DNA of 64,000 nucleotides from Paratrimastix pyriformis (taxonomy: Eukaryota; Preaxostyla; Paratrimastigidae), in NCBI GenBank assembly GCA_027972325.1, contig JAPMOS010000035.1:222501-286500 (forward strand), given 5' to 3'. A program made the position numbers and the translations under genes. Below the pieces are notes generated by a model that searched no databases, had not been told where the DNA came from, and saw only the letters and a program-made list of their open reading frames with translations. Positions 44,323 to 56,807 of this stretch are shown in pieces (position 1 is the stretch's first letter; each line of letters starts with the position of its first letter).

Positions 44323-47300
44323 ATGGAGGAGGCGAAGAAAGTTCTCCTTTCGGGACCTGATGAAGAATCGTTCATGCGATTTGTCCTTCCTCGGATTCAT
44401 TCGTTGGATAAGGTCTTATTCCTTTCATTAAATTTTGCGACACGCGTTTTCTGGGTCAGTCTGGATCGACTCTTTTACACTTCGCGGCGCAGGAAGGGCT
44501 TGTGAATGGCGTCCGGTTTATGATCGAGAATGGATTTCTTCTCGATGATGCCAATCGGGTCAGGACCTCGTTTTTTTCCCTGCTCACCCTCCTTCCTGCC
44601 ACAGAGTTTCCGAACAGCCCTCCACTTGGCAGCGATGAAGGGTCACAAGGATGTGGCCGCCATTTTACTGGCCGGAGGGGCCAATCCGGATGTCCAGGAC
44701 CAGGTCGGTTTCAGCTGACACCACCCTGGGCACATCACACCCGCCATTCTAGTGTGGCTTCACTCCACTCCATCTCGCGTGTCAGTCCAACCGGGGTGAT
44801 GTCGTTTCTCTCCTCGCCCCCCGCTGCAACCTCGAAACGGCCGTGGTCTGTTCCTGTCCCCGTCTTCATTCCCCCCGGGTGCGATTCTCACGCGGCTCGG
44901 CAGGACGGCCAGCGGGCGCTGCACATGGCGGCCCAGTTCGCCGACGCTGCAGTTGTGGAGGCACTGGTCGCCGCCGGGGCCCAACTGGAGGCACCGGACG
45001 GGGTCTGAGCCACACAAACAGTCCCTTTGCTCCACACACCCCACACAAACATGATGATAATGATGATGATGACTGGATGATGATGGATGATGGATGATGG
45101 ATGATGCTCGTTCTGTTCTGTGGTCCCGTTCTTACATGTATCGGTGCGTATCACCCCCCCCCCCCCCCCCCCCCCCTTCGCCACCAGGCTGGCCGAACCC
45201 CGCTGTGGGTGGCCGCGTGGAACGGCAAGGCCGACTGCGTCAAGGCGCTGCTCGACCACGGCGCGGTGGTGGAGGCTCCTGACCAGGTCAGCCGCCCACC
45301 TGCCAACCCATCCCCCGTCGTCTCAATCACCCCGCTGTGCGCCTTGCGCTTTTTTTTGGAGTTTTGTGTGGCTCCGACCCAAGGTCATCACCACCACCGC
45401 CCCCCCCCCCCCCCCCCCCCCCACCCATCCTCCCCGGGTGATATTTTTTGGATTTTGTGGCTCCGACCCAAGGTCATTACCACCCCCGCCCCATCATCCC
45501 CGGGTGATATCCACCACCTTTTCGCAGGAGAACGTCCTTCAACAGAATCAGTCACAATGACCACGCGCCATCCACTCAATCCCATTCCCATCCCTCCCAC
45601 CCACCCCTCACCCACCCACCCTTGCCACACCTCCCCAGGGCGGCTGGCGGGCCCTGCATGCGGCCTGTGACCAGGGCCAGGCGGCTAGTGCCCGGGTGCT
45701 GCTCCAGGGTGGGGCCCGCATCGAGGTCCCAGTCAGGGTCCGCCTGTCTGACCCCCCCCCCCCCCCCCATCTCCACCACCCACCCCTACCATCTCCACCA
45801 CCCAACCTTCCTTGTCTTGACTCCGGGACAGGTCGACCTCACCGAGGTGCCCCCGACTGACCCCGATCTGGCCCAGCTGGGGACGGGCCGGTGGCTATCC
45901 CCCTGGGCCTCGCCGCATGGCGGGGCGGGTCGAATGCCTGGCGGCGCTCATCCAGGCCGGGGCCGCGCTGGGCGGCACGGCGCCTGAGCAGCAGCAGGTC
46001 CGGGGTGGTGCGATGGGATTGTAAGGGGGGAGGGGGGGGGAAATATCCGCCACACACAAAAACAATGAGACACAGATCAGCCGCCGGTCCGCCTCTGGGG
46101 AAGCAGCCCCTGGGTAGGTGGGGGTGGGGTGGGGGTGGGGTGGGGGGGGGGATGAGCCACTCGGGGGGAGAGTCTCGTCTCCCCATCCCACCCTCCCTGC
46201 CTCTTGCCACGGCCCACGCGCAGTCTCCGGCCCCCTCGCTGCCCCTGCATGCGGCCATCTGGGGCGGCCACCCGGCGGCCGTGGCGGCGCTCCTCGGGGC
46301 CGGGGCAGACCCCGAGGCACCGTCCCCAGCGGTCCGCCCAGATCTCACATCGCATCGCATCACTCATCATCATCCACCACCCTTCCCATCCATCGCCACT
46401 GACCCAGCCACCCCACCCATGTTCCATCAGCACCCCCCTCCACCTTCTCCCGGTGTAATACCCGCGGGTTCCCATCATACTGTCTTGCTCGTCTCCGTCT
46501 CCGCTTCCCTCATCGGCTGTTCCCCTGGTGTGTGGATGTCTGTGTGCTACCACCCAGTCCGGGGCCACGGCCCTCCACGTGGCCTGTGCCTGGGGGCGGG
46601 TCGACATCGCCCAGGTCATCCTCACCCGGGGCGCCAGGACCGAGGCCACCGACGGGGTCCGGACCGGCCCCCCGCCACCTCCCCCACGACACAAGCACAC
46701 AGACACACGATTGAAAAGAAGAGGGAGGAAAGACACCGCAAGAAGTGTAGGCACAAGTCCACGGGGGAAGCGCCAGAGTCAAGCAGTGTCCACCAGGCCA
46801 GCATGCGTCTCATTGCTCTCACACGCACAGACACACACAGACACACAGACACAGCGATACATGTCGACACGTCCGTTCTGATCGGTTCTTTTGGTTGGCT
46901 GTGTCCCGTTCCCTGGTGATGGCGCAGCTGGGTCGCCGCCCCTTCGACTTGGTGGCGCCCGTCCAACGGCCCCAATTCGAGGCCCTCCTGGCCAAGGTCG
47001 ACAGAGCCCCCATCGCCGATCCGACACCCCACCCCCCACACACACACACATTTTCTCCATCCATCTTGTTTTCCTCCCTTCTCGAGACAGACCCGCTCGA
47101 TATGTCACCCACCCCTCACACTCTGCTTGATTTTCACGTGACTTCTCCCCCCTTCTGTCGTGTTGACACTCGCGCACCCTCACGCGCACCCTATCTCTCA
47201 TATTCCGTAAAACCGAGCCACCAGGGCCCGTAATAGGGGACAAAGAGATCTCAAAGAAATCACTGATCATATACCAACCCTCTCCCTCCCTCCCTCTCCC

Positions 47301-50300
47301 CCTCTCTCTCCGCCCCCGACAGTTCGGCGATCCTGACCTGCCCACGCCCCTCCTCGCCGAGCCGCCGCCCCGCCCGGCCCCGGCCCCTCGCCTCCCGCTC
47401 CTGTCCTCGCCCGTCCCGCCCTCACAGCACCCCCACGCCCAGCAGCCGGCCCTCCTCCTCCTGCACGGTTTCCCATCCCCGGCCGCCCTGGCCCCGCTCG
47501 CCTCGCCCCGCCCGGCCAACGCCCCGCCGCGCCCCGCGCCGCCCCCGCCCTCGCCGCCCCTGACCCCGACCAGCCGCCCCGTCTCACCCGCCCCGGCCGC
47601 AGCGGCCCTGCCCCCGCCCCCGCCGCCCCTCCCCTCGGCCCTCGCCCTCTCGTCCAGCCTCAAGCCGCTCTCCTCCTCACGGGCCCTGCGCGGGCTGCTG
47701 GGTGATGAGGCCTTCGGGAATGCGCCCGAGTCACCGCCATCCTCGCCCCCACCCGAACCCGAGCCGCTCCCACCCCCGCCCGTTGGTCTCATCACCCCCA
47801 TGACCATGACCATGACCATGACCAGGTCGACAGTGCCCATGTCGACAGTGCCAGCTGGTGGCTGGGACCGGTCGTCATCCCCCCTGGGGGATATCCACAC
47901 TCAGGGGGAGGTCGACCGACCCCGACCTCTGGTGGCTATCCCCCCTCCCCCCGGCTGGGTCGCCACCACCCGGGACGGGGAGGATACCCCCCAGACGGTC
48001 GCCCGGGATATGAGTCCGTCACCCCCTCAGGGCGGGGGGGATGCCGACCAGGATGACGAGGATGATGCGGACCTTCCCCCGGCCATGGTGTCCATCTCCC
48101 TCGGGGCGGTGGCTCCCTCCTCGGTGGCTTCCACCCCGTCATCATCCCCCCGACAAGTCGCCATTACCCTGGCGGCTCCCGCCCCCCCGGACACCATGAC
48201 CCCATCTGTGGCTCCGACCCCAGGCGGCACCAGCCACCAAGTCTCCGTCTCCCTGGCGGCTCTGCTTCGGCCGACCCTCCAGCGCCGCCCCAGTTCGGCC
48301 AGTTCCGCCACCCCGTCCACTGTCGTCCGGATTGCAGACCCCGCCCCGCCCGCCCCTGCCCCACCACGATCAGCCGTCCGGCCCGTGGTGCGGCGGGAGC
48401 CCCTGGCGGGTCCCGGGGTGGACGTGGCGCGCCGGCGCGCTGCGGCGGCCTTGGCGGCGGTGGCGGCGGGCAGGCGGGCCGGGATGTGGGCCCGGCCGAG
48501 GAATGGGGCGTCCGCTGGCGAGGGTCTGCGGCTTCTCCATCCTCCTCCTCCTCCTCCTCCTCCATCTTGCCCGAGCTCCGTCTCCATCCGCTGTTTGTTT
48601 GACCTCCTCCCCCTCCATCTCCCCCCTGGGTTCCCTCTGCTGCTTGTTTGATCTTCGATTGTCCGCTCCTTAGTGGACCTTCCCTCCCCCCCCCCCCCCC
48701 CCCCCCCCCCGTCTGCTTCGGCCGGGATGATGATGCGCGTGCGGGTCGGGATGGGGTAGGGTTGGTGCGGGATGGGCAGGGGGATGGGAGTGGTTGGCGG
48801 GAGAGAAATGATGAGTTATTGATCCTCCCTGTCTGCCCACTTTGTCGCAAAATTCGGCCTCACGGCATCCCCGCAATGTTGTTTTTTCGCCCTCATCCCC
48901 GGATTCCCCGCCCCACCTCCACGCTCATCCCCCCCCCCCCCCCCCCACCCCCCCCTCAGGCGCCGCCTCGATCCGTCTCTCGCCCTCGCCCCCGCCGCCC
49001 CCCGTCTCCTCCTCCTCCGCCGCCCTTGCGACCTCCACCCTGCCCTCGCGTCTGCTCCGCTTTACGCAAACGACCCGCCCGCCCACCGCCCGCCTGGCCT
49101 CAGCCAGCCCCACCCTGGGCGGCTCGGGCGCCCCCCGCTCCACCTCCACCTCCTCCGCCTCGCCCGTGCCCATGCCCACCTTCCCCTCGGTGCCCACGGC
49201 CGAGTTCCGGCGGCCAACCCGTCACCCTGCCCCCGCCCAGCCGCGGCCTGGCGGGGTGCCCCTGGGCTGGGCATCGACCGCATACCGGGGCCATGTCGAC
49301 ATCAACATCACCTCCCCGGTGATAGCCACCATCCCGGCCTCCCCGACCCCGCCGATCCCACCCGGGGTAACATCCTCATCATCCCCGCCCGCCCACCGCC
49401 GCCTGCGCGCCTGCCGGCTGGCACTGAGCTCGTCCTCGGATGAGGAGGAGGCGGAGGGGCAGGGAACAGCCACCAGGGGTGAGGCAGACGGGGTCATCAA
49501 CCCCGAACGCCGCCCGCGGCTGCGCCATCGCCGTGTGCTGCCTCCCGATCCCGATGAAGACGACGGGAGCCTTGCGGACCGGGGGGCTGGGGGCCGGCCC
49601 ACCGGGCTGCTTCTGCAGATTCCGTCCGTGGGGGACGCGGCAGGCGGGCCGCCGCCCACCAGCAGCCCACCCACCACCCCGTCGGCATCGAACAGGAGCC
49701 AGCAGGCGGCGACCACCCCCACGGGATCGGCATCGATCTCGCCCACCACCACCGCCACCAGCGCCACCTCGCGCTCATCATCACCGCAGCACCACCACCG
49801 CCATCATCATCACCATCACAGCCACCACCACCAACAGCAGAGTGTCGTATCGCACTCGGGCGGGCATCACCATCACCGCCACAGCCAATCACACTCCGTC
49901 CGGAGCCACCGGAGCAGCGCGGGCCGGTCGGGGTCCACCAGCCCCGCGTCCATGTTCCCCAAGCGGACAGCCGACGGTACCGCCCCCGCGGCTCCCTCCC
50001 CGACCTCCTCCGCCGCCCTGCCGCCCCTGCCCCCATCCTCCTCCTCCCACCCCACGCCAGCGCCACCCCCGCCAGCCCCCGCCTCCACCGCCAGCCACGA
50101 CGATTACACGCTTTCAGCCGACGAGCGTCCACCGCCCTCGCCCGTCGAATACCTGGAGGAAGTCAGCGCCCCTGAGGATCCGATTGCTGGTTGTGGTGGT
50201 GTTGTTGCTGCCGTGCCGGCGGCCCGTCCTCCCGAAGGCCCCTCAGGGACGACCCCTGCTATCGTGGCTGGGCCCCCGCCGCTCCTCGTGTCCGCCATGG

Positions 50301-53103
50301 CCACGGCCCCGGAGGCACCACGGAGCCCAAGCGCAGACGCGAGCATGCCGCCCATCACAGCCACTGTCACCACCACCACCACCACCACCACCACCACCGC
50401 CGCCGCCGCCGCCACCGCCGCCGCCACCACCACCACCCAAATCGCTCCTGTGGTTCCTGCCCCGCTGTCCCCGCCCACAAGCCCGCAGCTCCCCGCCACC
50501 ACCAACCACCCCGCGTTGGTGCGCCCCCCCGCATCCTGGCGGCCTGACTCGCCCAAGGCTCGGACGGCGGCGACGGCGGCTGGCCCCCGGGTGGCGCTGC
50601 ACGGCCCCCTGCCTGAGCCCCTCTTCGTGACGGCCAACCCGGTGCATTCCCCGCGGACCCCACGGGCCACGCCACGGTCACCAACCGCATCAGCATCGGT
50701 CCATGGGCTGGTGGCTCCCGCCCCGGAGCAGGTGGCTCTTCCCCCGGTGGCTCCCACCCAGGTGGCTCTGACCCAGCCCCATGCGGCTCCCACCCCCACG
50801 GTGGCTCCCACCCCCACGGTGGCTCTTACCCAAGTGGCTCCCACCCCGGAGCAGGCTGTTCTCACCCCCACAGTGGCTCCCACCCCGGAGCAGGAGGCTC
50901 CCACCCAAGTGGCTCCCACCCCGGAGCAGGTGGTGGTGGCTCCCCCCCTGGAGTCACAGGTGGCTCCCGCCCCACCGGTACCGTCGACATCACCAGTGGG
51001 GGATGCAGACCGTACCCCTGTCGATGCCCTCCCCCTGTTCCCCGGCGATTTCCCTCCCAGCCCGCACCCGCCCGCCCGCCAGCCGCCACCACTGCCCTGC
51101 CCCCTCCGGACAGCGCCCGATCACACACCCCGACCTTGGAGGAGATGGCCGGATACCCTGCCCCGTCCGGCTCGGCTGCTCCGGCCCTGGAGGATATCGC
51201 CCGGGGGTTGTATCCGTATCCGACCCCACGTCAGCCGACCGAACCTGGGGTGGGATCCACCACCTCGGTGGGAGCAGCTATCACACCTCAGGTGCCCGTC
51301 ACCATCACCCCGGTGGCTATCCCCACCACCAACATCCCCCCGGTGGTTGCCACCACCCCAACGACCACCAGCACACCGGTCATGGGCACCACGTCGGAAA
51401 TCTTCGCACCTTCGGCACCAGCACCCGCACCAGCACCCACACCGACACAAGCACCGGCCCCGGGGTCCATTTCCTCGTTCGTCTTGGCCGCCCTGCGCCG
51501 CTCCGCTCAGGCCCGCGCCGCCGCAGCCACCGCCCTCGCCGCCCCGTCCGCCACCACCACCGCAAGCCGCCCAGCCGTCGAAGTGCCAGTGGACCAGCGG
51601 GTTGCAACCGGTGCCATCCAAGCACCAGTACCAGCACCACCCGTGTCTGCCCACACGCTGGTGGCTCTCCCCGGCGCAGCAGGCAGCGGCAGTAACCAGC
51701 CACCGTACGCGAGTGCCATCCCCCTGGTGGAACCAGTCGACATCCCCGCGGTGAGCCAGACCATGGCGGCTGCGGCGGTGGCCTCACAGTCCACTCCGGG
51801 GTCAGCGGAGACCCCCGCTGTGCAGGAGTTTGAAGGCGACGGTGGTGGTGGTGATGATGAGGATGGATACGAGGGCGAGCTTCTGTCGCAGGGCAGGCAG
51901 CATGGCGCCACCACCCGTGCCGCCGAGGTGGATGGGACGACGGACCGTGAAAGCGGACCAGGGACAGGAAGAGGCGCCGTCTCGCCAGCTGCCTCGGCCC
52001 AGCACTCGTACCTCAGTCCGTTCCTCATCGCCCTCCATTCGGATCTTTTTCTCGCCATCCCTTGTTGACATCCGGACGCTTCTTTGGCCGCCTCTGCCGT
52101 GTTCTTTCTCATCCCCGTTGTGTAAGTCGCTTGCGTCCATTCTTTTTCTTCCGCCCCTCATCACCATCCATCCCCGGGCAGGTCGTCTTCTGAAGGCCCG
52201 CCGTGTTCGCTCCGTCCCCGCCCCCACAAGCACAAGCGCCCCGCTCAATCCCGCCACCCCGCCAGCACCACCATCAGCACCATCAGCTCCCCCGCCATCG
52301 CCACCGTGTCTCTCGCCCCCCCGTCGACCTCCCCCCGTCACCATCCCCCCGCCGCAGTCTCCTCCTCCCCACCCCGTTCCGTCTCCGTCTCCCCGCCCCC
52401 GCCCCTGGTCGCCATCACCCTGGCCCCACACCTCGCATCCTCCTCCTCCCCGCCCCACACAACCGCCACCGCCCGGCTGGCCGCCGAACACTTTGTGCCT
52501 GTCCACGGTGCGGCGTCTAGCCATCACAGCCGCGGACCTGACCCCTTGGCAGGCGTGCACCATTCCCCAAAGACCCACCAGGCACACTCGGGTCCTCTTC
52601 CCCAGCACCCCCGCCCAGTCACCTCGCCTCCCGGCGGGGCGCAGACAGTACCCCTGCGGATGTCACCCCCGTCCCGTACCCGACCCGGGTATGCGGCTCG
52701 GGCCCTGGTGGGAGCCGCCGCGCGCCGGTCGCCCCCGGGGTCGGGTTCGCCCCCCGGTACCCGAGTCCCACACCGGGTGGCTACACCCCCGGCCGTGCGG
52801 GTCCCCCAGCCGGCACATGTCTCCCCCGCGGCTCTCCCCCCGGCCATATTGGCACATGTCTCCCCCGTGGCTCACCCCCCGGCCGGGTTGACCTCGATGA
52901 CCCCGGTGGTGGCTATCCCCCCGGCCACGGACCCATCGGATGATGGCGGGGACTTCCCGCAGATGGGCGGGGGTGGCGGAGGGGTGGAGGAGGTTGGGGT
53001 TGGGCAGGCTGAGGCAGAGGCGGACTTCCCCCAGGGATGGACGGGCGATGCCACCATGACCCCCGGGGGGGTGGCGAGTACCCCTGCTGCTGGGTGGATG
53101 TAA
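44323..53103 (+). CDS. ankyrin-repeat protein with very long disordered Pro/Ser/Ala tail
   Basis: The start is ATG 44323 ([18 protein letters not shown]). Each ankyrin repeat has its own exon: [20 protein letters not shown] (44607-44704), [20 protein letters not shown] (44905-45005), [20 protein letters not shown] (45187-45285), [20 protein letters not shown] (45640-45735), a fifth around 45885-45980, [20 protein letters not shown] (46223-46330) and [20 protein letters not shown] (46558-46662). [15 protein letters not shown] follows (46928 on). From 47323 to 53103 almost everything is Pro/Ala/Ser/Thr-rich, with repeated short hydrophobic motifs (VSISL, VAITLA, VSVSLA, VTITP) and a VAPTPEQ minisatellite (50730-50950). 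The stop is at 53101-53103. The ankyrin part should bind a protein partner; the tail's function is unknown. The fifth repeat needs one extra G at about 45920 to stay in frame. Exons in the tail are uncertain. Confidence 0.7.
50728..50955 (+). repeat. coding minisatellite (VAPTPEQ-type repeat) in the ankyrin protein tail
   Basis: GTGGCTCCCACCCCGGAGCA and related 24-30 base units recur about eight times, giving [17 protein letters not shown] and VAPTPEQ variants in frame. No effect other than lengthening a disordered segment is visible. Confidence 0.75.
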
Positions 53104-53548
53104 CCCCCCCCCCCCACACACACACACACACACACAAGAGTGAAGCACACGGATTTCTCTTTCTCGTCTCCTCCTCACCTCCTCTTCACCGGCTCGTCCC
53201 CGGGCTCGCTGCTCCTGCCTCCTTCGGATTCTTCAGGGGGGGGGCCTCCCCTTCTCCCACCGACCCCTCGGCCGGCCCGGCCGCCACGACCGGGGGGTGA
53301 TGTGTTTTTTTCTTGGTCTTTGTCTCTGCTGTTGGGTTTCATGTTTCGATGGTCGTTGTTGTATCGTAGTATGTGCCTCCCCTCCCGCCCCCACCCGTGT
53401 AATCAAATCGGGCTTTGATGAGAACAGTGCCCGTTCCCACGTGCAATCAAATCGGGCATTGGTGAGATGATGATGGATGTCGACAGTGCCCGCTCCTCCC
53501 CCGTGTGTCTGCGGTGCGAGATAAGCGGCAGGGACAGGCGAGCGAAAT
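53104..53548. other. spacer between ankyrin gene and TRAF copy A
   Basis: A C-run and CA tract lie at 53105-53135. The rest is related to 56270-56800 (shared TTTCTCTTTCTCGTCTCCTC and CTTCGGATTCTTCA), showing that the spacer was duplicated along with the gene. No coding signal. Confidence 0.6.
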
Positions 53549-55742
53549 TCAATTCTCTTCCGTCCTGAGGGTGCCGTACAGCTCAAAGCCCGACAGTGGG
53601 AACTCATTGTCCCCGGCCGGGTTGGGTCCGGTCATCATCACCCGGAAGAAGCGGGCCGGGAATGTCTGGGCAGGTGGCACCGTGAAGGTGGCCATGGCAT
53701 CGGCACGGGCGGGGATGGCGTTGGGCTCGTTGGTGTGCTCGTCCAGCGTCCGCCAGCTCGCCCCGTCCAGCGAACCCTCCAGCCGCCACGACTGCAGGCG
53801 AAACTCCACACTCGTTGGGGTATTACTGTGGCGGAGGGTGTAGCGGGTTGGCGCGAAGAGGCGCCGCGTGCCAAGGTCCACCTGCCACCACGAGTTGGGA
53901 GCGTTCCCATGCCAGCTGTTGCACGGCTGGCGCCCCAAGGGATCCGCGACCTTCCCAGCAAACTCCTGAGAACGGGTCGCGGTGACCCAGCCCGCCAGGG
54001 CCGGGTTTTGCCAGGGCTGGGTGCGGCCCGGGGTGCCGATGTAATAAAACAGGCCCTGCTCGTCCATATCGTGGTCGTAGGTGAACACGAGGCCTGCGAC
54101 GAGACAAAAAACGCAACGGCAGTGAGTCCAATGCAGCCGTTGCCTTCCTTTGAAGGACTTGCTGGGGAGTGACGGACCGGGAGCGGCACAGGTGGCGGGG
54201 GCGGAGGGACCGCTCTCGGCCAGTCCCCGGACGGCCACCACCGTAAAGCGGGCCGCCTCGGTTTGCCCAGGCGGGAAGGCGTACCGGCAGCGGCACTCGG
54301 GGCCCGTGTAGACGACGACCCCGGGCAGGTCATCGTGTCCCGCCTTCGCGGCATGGACCCGGTAGCGGACCCCAGTCGGGACGGGCGGGGCGGCGCAGCA
54401 GGCGACAGCGACGGGTGCGGGTGGGGTGACCGGCCGCCAGACGATGGCGACTTGCTTTGAGGCCTCGTCCCAGGTGGCCTCGAGGCCCTCGGGGGTCGGC
54501 GGCGGGGTCAGCAGCTGCCCCCCGGTGAGGAGGCGGCGGGGACGAGGCGGTGGGAGGGCGTGAGAACTTGGCATGGACCAAACCCCGGTGGGAGGAGGGG
54601 CAAGCGTGGAGTGGTGTGCGGTGTGTGGGGCGGTGGGTGGGGAGCGCCGCTCGGGGTGTGGTGAATGGCACAGCCGGCGACAAACCAAGTCGAGTCGCGA
54701 CTGGACGCTCGCCAGCTGCTCCTTGGCCTGCGCGAGCTCCCCGCCAAGGTGCTCGCGAGTCTGGGCAAGCTCTCCGCCCAGCTGTTCCTGGGTCTGGACC
54801 AGATCATGCTGTGTCTGGGTGAGCTCAGCCCGGGTCTGGGCCAGGTCGTGCTGGGTCTGTGCGAGCTGGGCCTTGGTGGCGGCCAGCTGGTGCCTGAGGA
54901 GGCCCACGTGGGCAACGACCCCGTCCCGCTCGTGGGCGGCCAGGTCGCCCTGGGGGCACCGGGTCTCGCAGCCCACATCCGCAAAGCCGCAGGGCATCTG
55001 ACGGGGAGGACGGGGGAGCGGGGCAATGGAGACAGGGGGTGAGCAGATGACGAAGCAGGGTATCGGGGGGGAGGGGGGGATAGAGACGCGTGCGTGTGGT
55101 GAGTTGGATAACAGGTGCAGACCGGCTTGGCGGCGCATGTGGTGGCCTGGTGGCGGCCCATCTCCGCGCGGCGCACCTGCTGGTGGCACCGGGGGCATTC
55201 CTCCTCGCGCCACTCGCACTCCCCGCCCAGGTGCCGCTCCACCGTGAGCACACCCATCACCGTCTCGCATCCAAAGCCCCGATTGGGGCAGTAACACTGC
55301 ACCCGCTCGACAGAGCGCACGAGTGGCCTCGGGCACGCGGTCACTCTGGGTGGGCATCAACAACAAGAGATCGATGACATGGTGCCCAAATCTTGACACA
55401 GACTGATCGGTGACTTTCTCGCAACAAGCCGGGCAGACACCACCAATGGCCGCCGCGCATGAACGGCAAACGACATCCACTGAAAATGGAACCGAAATTC
55501 ATAATGGAGATTGAAGACGCTTGGTCGCTCAACAGACTACAAGACAGGCAGACAGGATCCTCGAGATGTGCACGACACTGTACGCCAGAACTAAATCAAG
55601 GGCCGAGAAAGAGAATGTTGCAGACAGCGGGGCATCGCCAGGCTTCGTCTTCCCCTTTGCCTGTGGCCAAATACTCGAGGGCTCTCCGGGGTCGACAGGG
55701 AGGCCGCTTTTCCTTTTCCGTATCGTTACTGCTCCCCTGCAT
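53549..55742 (-). CDS. RING-TRAF zinc finger-coiled coil-Fn3-F5/8C protein, copy A
   Basis: The start is ATG 55740-55742 and the stop 53549-53551. Exon 1 ends DEAWRCPA; exon 2 CRAHLEDPVCLSC; exon 3 MDVVCRSCAAAIGG and VCPACCEKVTDQSV; together a RING-like finger. TRAF-type fingers follow (VQCYCPNRGFGCETVMGVLT, REEECPRCHQQVRRAEMGRH, then CGFADVGCETRCPQGDLAAH), then a coiled coil of QTQHDLAQTRAELTQTQHDL repeats (54970-54690). After an intron a fibronectin III-like domain begins GLEATWDEASKQVAIVWRP (54480-54190). The last exon (54095-53549) is an F5/8C/discoidin-like domain of the BTBD9/HECTD1 kind: FTYDHDMDEQGLFYYIGT, RTQPWQNPALAGWV, NSWWQVDLGTRRL, FPARFFRVMMTGPNP, FPLSGFELYGTL. Likely a cytosolic E3 ligase or adaptor; the substrate is unknown. 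It looks intact. Confidence 0.78.
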
Positions 55743-56807
55743 TCCTCGTTTTGTAGGCCGACGAGAGGGAAGAACAAACCGGGGTTATATAGACGCTGCG
55801 TGGGGACAGGTTTTGTTCTCCGTCGTCCCATGTTCCAACTCACACCAAAGGCTGCCCCCCCCCCCCCCCCCCCCCCCCCCATGCGCCGTGGTGGTGGCAG
55901 CTTGTTTGTGCCTCACCCTTGACCTCGATGACCCCGGCGCTATCCCCTCGGCCACGGACCCATCCGTTGTTGGCGGGGACTTCCCGCAGATGGGCGGGGG
56001 TGGCGGAGGGGTGGAGGAGGCTGGGTTGGGCAGGCTGAGGCTGAGTGAGGCGGACTTGGACGGGCGATGCCAGTCTGATTGGTCCGTGGCCGGGGGGATA
56101 GCCACTCCGGGGGTCATCGCGGCCAACCCGGCCTGGGGGTTAGCCTTCTCGGGGGGATAGCCACCATCGAGGTAAAGCCGGCCATGGGGATAGCCGAGGC
56201 GGAGACATGTGCCGGCAGGGGCACCCGCACGGCCAGGGGGGGGCGACATGGATGTACCTACACACACACACAGAGACATGCTGTGTAGTATAGAACCCGA
56301 ATTCGCGTCGCGCGTTACACGTTCCGATGGGGGCCCTGGGCCTAATGACCTCGTGTTGGGCCCTCCTCGGCCGGGGCAGCCGCGGTGAGCGGAGCCCCAG
56401 TGGGTGGGTGATAGGGGTGGTGGGGGGGTGCTTTGTGTCAGGGGTGAGGCTCGTCGGCAGCCGCCCTGTTGCGCATGGTCATCAGGGTCAGGGCGTCGCA
56501 CACAAACATTTGAGTGAAGCACGGTTCTCTTTCTCGTCTCCTCCTCTTCCCCGGCTCTTCCCTCCTCGCTGCTCCTGCTAACTTCGGATTCTTCATGGGT
56601 TGGGGTGTGGGTGAGGTGTATGTGAGTCGCCGTTGCATCTTTTTCTTGGTCTTTGTCGGCTCCCTGCTGTTTTCATGTTTAGATGGTTCTGTATCAGGTG
56701 CCTCCCCTCCCGCCCACCCGTGCAATCAAATCGAGATGATGGATGTTGACAGTGCCCACTCCTCCCCCGTGTCTTACGAGAAAAGCGGCAGGGACAAGGG
56801 GCGAAAT
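55743..56807. other. spacer between copies A and B, containing a duplicated piece of the ankyrin gene tail
   Basis: Positions 55915-56075 match the 3' end of the ankyrin gene at about 52886-53050 (shared GGCGGGGACTTCCCGCAGAT and GGCGGAGGGGTGGAGGAGG). Further matches extend to 56800 against the 53.1-53.5 kb spacer. A C-run lies at 55856-55880. No independent gene was seen. Confidence 0.7.

Noticed and set aside
48842-51754. 970-residue frame taken as a stand-alone gene
   Set aside because: It is more likely the disordered tail of the ankyrin gene: same strand, continuous composition, no clear start, and motif types shared with the part before it.
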